Origin: Thiobacillaceae bacterium
Lineage (GTDB): Bacteria; Pseudomonadota; Gammaproteobacteria; Burkholderiales; Thiobacillaceae
Reading direction: 5' to 3'
Assembly (NCBI GenBank): GCA_012274165.1
Contig: JAAPAA010000037.1
Location: 1-8,393 of the forward strand
DNA: 8,393 nt
This document shows positions 5,562 to 8,393 of this stretch, piece by piece (position 1 is the first letter of the stretch; the number at the start of each line of letters is the position of its first letter). The position numbers and the translations under genes are program-made. The notes under the pieces are model-generated. The model was not told where the DNA came from. It did no database searches and saw nothing but the letters and a program-made list of their open reading frames with translations.

Positions 5562-6547
5562 CACACCACCCCCGCCTTCAGCAGGTCGTGCATGTTGAGC
5601 GCGCCCACGAGTGTATGGTCGGCGTCGACCACCAGCAGGCCGTTGATTTTCAGGGTGTCCATTTTTTCTACCGCCGCCACGGCAAGTTCGTCCGCGCGGA
5701 TTGTCTTGGGGTTGGGGGTCATCAGGTCGATCACGCGTGCCTGTTGCAGATCAAGTGCATGTTCCAGCGCGCGCCGTAAGTCGCCGTCGGTGAATACCCC
5801 GGCGACTTTGCCGGTGGCGTCGACTACCGCGGTCATGCCGAGTCCCTTTTGCGTCATTTCGAGCAGGGCGGTTTTGAGCGAGGCCTCGCGGTCAATTTTG
5901 GGCAGCGCATCGCCCGTGTGCATGACGTCGCGTACATGAATCAGCAAGCGCCGCCCGAGGCTGCCGCCGGGATGGGTGCGGGCGAAATCGTCGGCCGAAA
6001 AACCGCGTGCATCGAGCAAGGCCACTGCCAGCGCGTCGCCCAGCGCGAGCGCAGCGGTGGTGCTGGCGGTGGGGGCGAGATTGAGCGGGCAGGCTTCCTT
6101 GTCGACGCTGGCGTCGAGATGCACATCGGCCGTCTGCGCCATGGTCGAGTTGGGGTTGCCGGTCATCGCGATGAGCTTGGCGCCGCGCCGTTTGATGAGC
6201 GGCACGATGCTGACGATTTCGTTGCTTTCGCCCGAATTCGACAGCGCCAGCACCACGTCGTTGGGCGCGATCATGCCAAGGTCGCCGTGGCTGGCTTCAC
6301 CCGGGTGCATGAAAAACGCCGGGGTGCCGGTGGACGCCAGGGTCGCGGCGATCTTGCCGCCGATGTGCCCCGATTTCCCCATGCCGGATACGACGACGCG
6401 GCCACTACAGGCCAGAATCAGGTTTACCGCATCGGCAAAACCGCTGTCGAGCCGAGTGGATAACACGCGCAGCGCATCGGCTTCGATGTCGAGCACCTGA
6501 CGCGCGAGAGTGAGCAAATGTTCGGAAGAGGTGGCTTGGGGTCGCAT
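5561..6547 (-). CDS. kdsD: D-arabinose 5-phosphate isomerase (KdsD/KpsF family)
   Basis: Cytoplasmic aldose-ketose isomerase that converts ribulose 5-phosphate to arabinose 5-phosphate, the first dedicated precursor of Kdo. From the ATG at 6547 it has 328 residues, the same length as E. coli KdsD. The SIS domain (about 35-190) contains SGMGKSGHIGGKIA and HPGEASHGDLGM. Two CBS domains follow (about 205-262 and 270-325). Catalytic residues K58, E110, E151 and H192 align at a constant -1 offset with E. coli K59, E111, E152 and H193 (recalled family knowledge). An upstream in-frame TTG at 6556 would add three residues. The ATG lacks a Shine-Dalgarno, while GGGAGG lies 11 nt before the TTG, so the start is not fully settled. 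It is the first gene of the minus-strand cluster and overlaps kdsC. Confidence 0.96.
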   Translation of the reverse strand: MRPQATSSEHLLTLARQVLDIEADALRVLSTRLDSGFADAVNLILACSGRVVVSGMGKSGHIGGKIAATLASTGTPAFFMHPGEASHGDLGMIAPNDVVLALSNSGESNEIVSIVPLIKRRGAKLIAMTGNPNSTMAQTADVHLDASVDKEACPLNLAPTASTTAALALGDALAVALLDARGFSADDFARTHPGGSLGRRLLIHVRDVMHTGDALPKIDREASLKTALLEMTQKGLGMTAVVDATGKVAGVFTDGDLRRALEHALDLQQARVIDLMTPNPKTIRADELAVAAVEKMDTLKINGLLVVDADHTLVGALNMHDLLKAGVV

Positions 6548-6606
6548 GGTCGGCAAGTATACTAAAGCCTCCCTTGCAACCGCGACTTGTGGCCCGGATT
6601 AACTCG
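6548..6606. promoter_or_regulatory. Divergent intergenic region between kdsD and the antiporter gene
   Basis: This 59-bp gap must hold or adjoin the promoters for the kdsD-led cluster and for the antiporter. A perfect palindrome AGTATACT (6556-6563) provides a TATACT -10-like hexamer (5 of 6 to consensus) on both strands. Neither strand has a good -35 at 16-18 nt. On the minus strand the predicted start would fall about 2-4 nt before the kdsD ATG. On the plus strand it would leave about a 35-nt leader. A TTGCAA palindrome lies at 6574-6579. Confidence 0.35.
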
Positions 6607-8393
6607 ATGCACAGCAGCAGCCTTCAGCTTGTCCTGGTTTTGCTCGCCGCAGCGGTGCTGGTGACGGCAGCCGCACGCGCCTTGCGATTGCCGACCATGC
6701 TGGGCTATCTGGTGACTGGGATTGCGATCGGCCCGTTCGCGCTGGGCTGGATCCCGGACAGCGAAGAGGCGCGTTACCTGGCCGAATTCGGCGTGGTGTT
6801 TCTGATGTTTTCCATCGGCCTTGAATTCAGTCTGCCGCGCCTGACCACCATGCGCATGACGGTGTTTGGCTTTGGCGGCGCGCAGGTGGTGCTGACCATC
6901 GCGTTGACCGCGTTCATTGCCTGGATGCTCGAATTGCCGCTGCTGGCCGCGCTGGCGCTGGGCGGCATCATGTCGATGTCGTCTACCGCAATTGTGTCGA
7001 AACTGCTGGCCGAGCGGCTGGAAATCCAGACGCCGCATGGCCGCCAGATTTTTGGCGGGCTGCTGTTCCAGGATCTGGCGGTGGTGCCGCTGCTGATTCT
7101 GACTCCGGCGTTTGCTCACGAGTCGGATGTCATGGCAGCAACGCTCGGGCTGGCGATGCTGAAGGCGATCCTCGTGCTCGGATTTTTGCTGTTTGTCGGC
7201 CAGCGCGTCATGCGCCCGTGGTTTCAGTGGGTGGCCGGGCACAAGTCGCCCGAACTGTTTACCCTCAATCTGTTGTTGTTCACCCTGGGCTTGGCATTCA
7301 TGACGGATAGCGCCGGCCTGTCGCTGGCGCTGGGTGCGTTTCTGGCCGGCATGCTGATCTCCGAAACCGAGTACCGTTATCAGGTGGAAGACGACATCAA
7401 GCCTTTCCGCGATGTCTTGCTGGGGCTATTCTTTGTCACCATCGGGATGCGGCTCAATCTCCTGCAGATCGCGTTGAACTGGAGCAACATCTTGCTGCTG
7501 GTGGCGGCGATCATGATCGGCAAGGCCGCATTGGTGGCGGGGTTGGCGATGGCCTTCGGCAGCAGCCGGCCCACTGCCGTGCGCACCGCACTCGGGCTGG
7601 CGCAGGCAGGCGAATTCGGTTTCGTGTTGTTGGCGCAGGCAGCGGACCTGAAACTGCTGGGCGCTGAAATCACCCAGCCGGTGCTGGCGGCCATGGTGTT
7701 GTCGATGCTGCTTGCACCGCTGCTGATCAACCACATGGACACCTTGACGCGGCTGATTGCGGGCAACGAATGGGCGGGCCGCGCCAAGGAAGTGCACGAC
7801 ATCGCGGTCAAAACCTTTGGCAAGTCCAAACACGTCATCATTTGCGGCTACGGCCGCAGCGGGCAGAATCTGGCGCGCCTGCTGGAAGCCGAAGATATCA
7901 TCTTTGTCGCACTCGACGCCGACCCCGAGCGCATCCGCGCGGTGGCCGCGTCGGGCGCATCCGTGGTGTATGGCGACGCCAGCCGCCGCGAAGTGCTGGT
8001 TGCTGCGGGCCTCTCCCGCGCGCAGGCCATCGTCGTCACCTATTCCGATCTGCGCTCCAGCATGGCCATCCTGCGGCATGTGCGCGAACTGCGGCCGGAA
8101 TTGCCGGTGGTGGTGCGCACCATCGACGATGCGCATATTGACGCGCTGAAGGCAGCGGGTGCCACCGAAGTGGTGTCCGAAGTGATGGAAGGCTCGCTGA
8201 TGCTGGCTTCACATGCGCTGATGCTGCTGGGCGTGCCGCTGTCGCAAGTGTTGAAGCGTATCCGCCACGTGCGCGAATCACGCTATGCCATGATGCGCGG
8301 CTTTTTTCGCGGCGCCTCGGATGCCGACGATGACCTGGATCAGCATGCCCAGCCGCGTTTGCATACCGTGCTGATTACCCAGGGCGCGGCCGC
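6607..8393 (+). CDS. CPA2-family cation:proton antiporter with RCK/TrkA-N domain (KefB/KefC/YbaL-like), C-terminally truncated by window edge
   Basis: Inner-membrane monovalent cation (probably K+)/H+ antiporter with a cytoplasmic nucleotide-binding regulatory domain. The ATG at 6607 opens 595 codons to the window end with no stop. The membrane part (about residues 5-385) is a run of hydrophobic helices of the Na+/H+ exchanger fold, with the CPA2-typical FQDLAVVPLL (conserved D156) and LAQAGEFGFVLL (about 331-342). The TrkA-N/RCK Rossmann domain (about 408-525) has HVIICGYGRSG with the GxGxxG loop at 414-419 and D437 ending the second strand (VALDAD), which suggests NAD(H) binding. A linker with an acidic DADDDLD stretch leads to RLHTVLITQG, probably the start of a TrkA-C domain. 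KefB, KefC and YbaL cannot be separated here, so no symbol is given. A GTG at 6589 is a less likely start. It is transcribed divergently from kdsD. Confidence 0.93.
   Translation, partial: MHSSSLQLVLVLLAAAVLVTAAARALRLPTMLGYLVTGIAIGPFALGWIPDSEEARYLAEFGVVFLMFSIGLEFSLPRLTTMRMTVFGFGGAQVVLTIALTAFIAWMLELPLLAALALGGIMSMSSTAIVSKLLAERLEIQTPHGRQIFGGLLFQDLAVVPLLILTPAFAHESDVMAATLGLAMLKAILVLGFLLFVGQRVMRPWFQWVAGHKSPELFTLNLLLFTLGLAFMTDSAGLSLALGAFLAGMLISETEYRYQVEDDIKPFRDVLLGLFFVTIGMRLNLLQIALNWSNILLLVAAIMIGKAALVAGLAMAFGSSRPTAVRTALGLAQAGEFGFVLLAQAADLKLLGAEITQPVLAAMVLSMLLAPLLINHMDTLTRLIAGNEWAGRAKEVHDIAVKTFGKSKHVIICGYGRSGQNLARLLEAEDIIFVALDADPERIRAVAASGASVVYGDASRREVLVAAGLSRAQAIVVTYSDLRSSMAILRHVRELRPELPVVVRTIDDAHIDALKAAGATEVVSEVMEGSLMLASHALMLLGVPLSQVLKRIRHVRESRYAMMRGFFRGASDADDDLDQHAQPRLHTVLITQGAA

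Noticed and set aside
5100..5939. Plus-strand open frame of 279 codons opposite kdsC and kdsD
   Set aside because: Both underlying genes are firmly identified on the minus strand. The antisense translation is low-complexity and unlike any family I recognise.
6562..8136. Minus-strand open frames of 226 and 236 codons opposite the antiporter gene
   Set aside because: The translations are rich in H, Q, R and A, which is typical of the reverse complement of membrane-protein codons. The plus-strand antiporter frame is continuous with clear motifs.
8386..8393. The window ends exactly on GCGGCCGC, which could suggest a cloning or contig junction
   Set aside because: The antiporter frame runs through it with plausible family-like residues, and the same 8-mer occurs inside rpoN (1964-1971), so natural GC-rich sequence explains it.
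1..8393. Mobile elements, CRISPR arrays, tRNA/rRNA genes, riboswitches or defence genes
   Set aside because: No transposase or integrase coding, direct-repeat arrays, tRNA-like cloverleafs or recognised defence domains were seen. The window is fully explained by housekeeping genes in conserved order.

Overview
The window looks like a typical betaproteobacterial chromosome segment, GC-rich with dense coding. It carries the conserved LPS-export / rpoN / nitrogen-PTS cluster. The minus-strand gene order, in transcription order, is kdsD - kdsC - lptC - lptA - lptB - rpoN - hpf - ptsN - hprK. An HPr kinase gene after ptsN, where E. coli has rapZ and npr, points to Betaproteobacteria. The genus cannot be fixed from the sequence. 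No mobile elements, tRNA or rRNA genes, or CRISPR arrays are seen.

Layout. Positions 1-580: the N-terminal 193 codons of hprK (minus strand, running off the left edge), then ptsN (596-1051), hpf (1133-1468), rpoN (1626-3071), lptB (3143-3865), lptA (3862-4395), lptC (4403-4975), kdsC (5019-5561) and kdsD (5561-6547), all on the minus strand. A 59-bp divergent intergenic region (6548-6606) separates kdsD from a plus-strand CPA2-family cation:proton antiporter gene. That gene starts at 6607 and runs off the right edge.

How the genes work together. KdsD and KdsC carry out two steps of Kdo synthesis: isomerisation of Ru5P to A5P, and dephosphorylation of Kdo-8-P. LptC, LptA and LptB are the inner-membrane, periplasmic and ATPase parts of the LPS export bridge. 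RpoN (sigma-54), HPF (ribosome hibernation), EIIA-Ntr and HprK form a regulatory block tied to nitrogen, carbon and energy status. The kdsD-to-lptB genes are tightly packed (two short overlaps, gaps of 7 and 43 nt). The regulatory genes are separated by larger gaps (71, 157 and 81 nt), and these gaps hold the regulatory signals.

No previously undescribed system is evident; the genes are all recognisable families. The best non-routine signal is in the gaps. A near-consensus sigma-54 (-24/-12) element lies directly before rpoN itself (3086-3100), with a predicted start only about 3 nt from a start codon that has no Shine-Dalgarno sequence. Weaker sigma-54-like elements precede hpf and ptsN. Together they suggest that RpoN may control its own gene and its downstream neighbours. 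This is inference from motif matching by eye.
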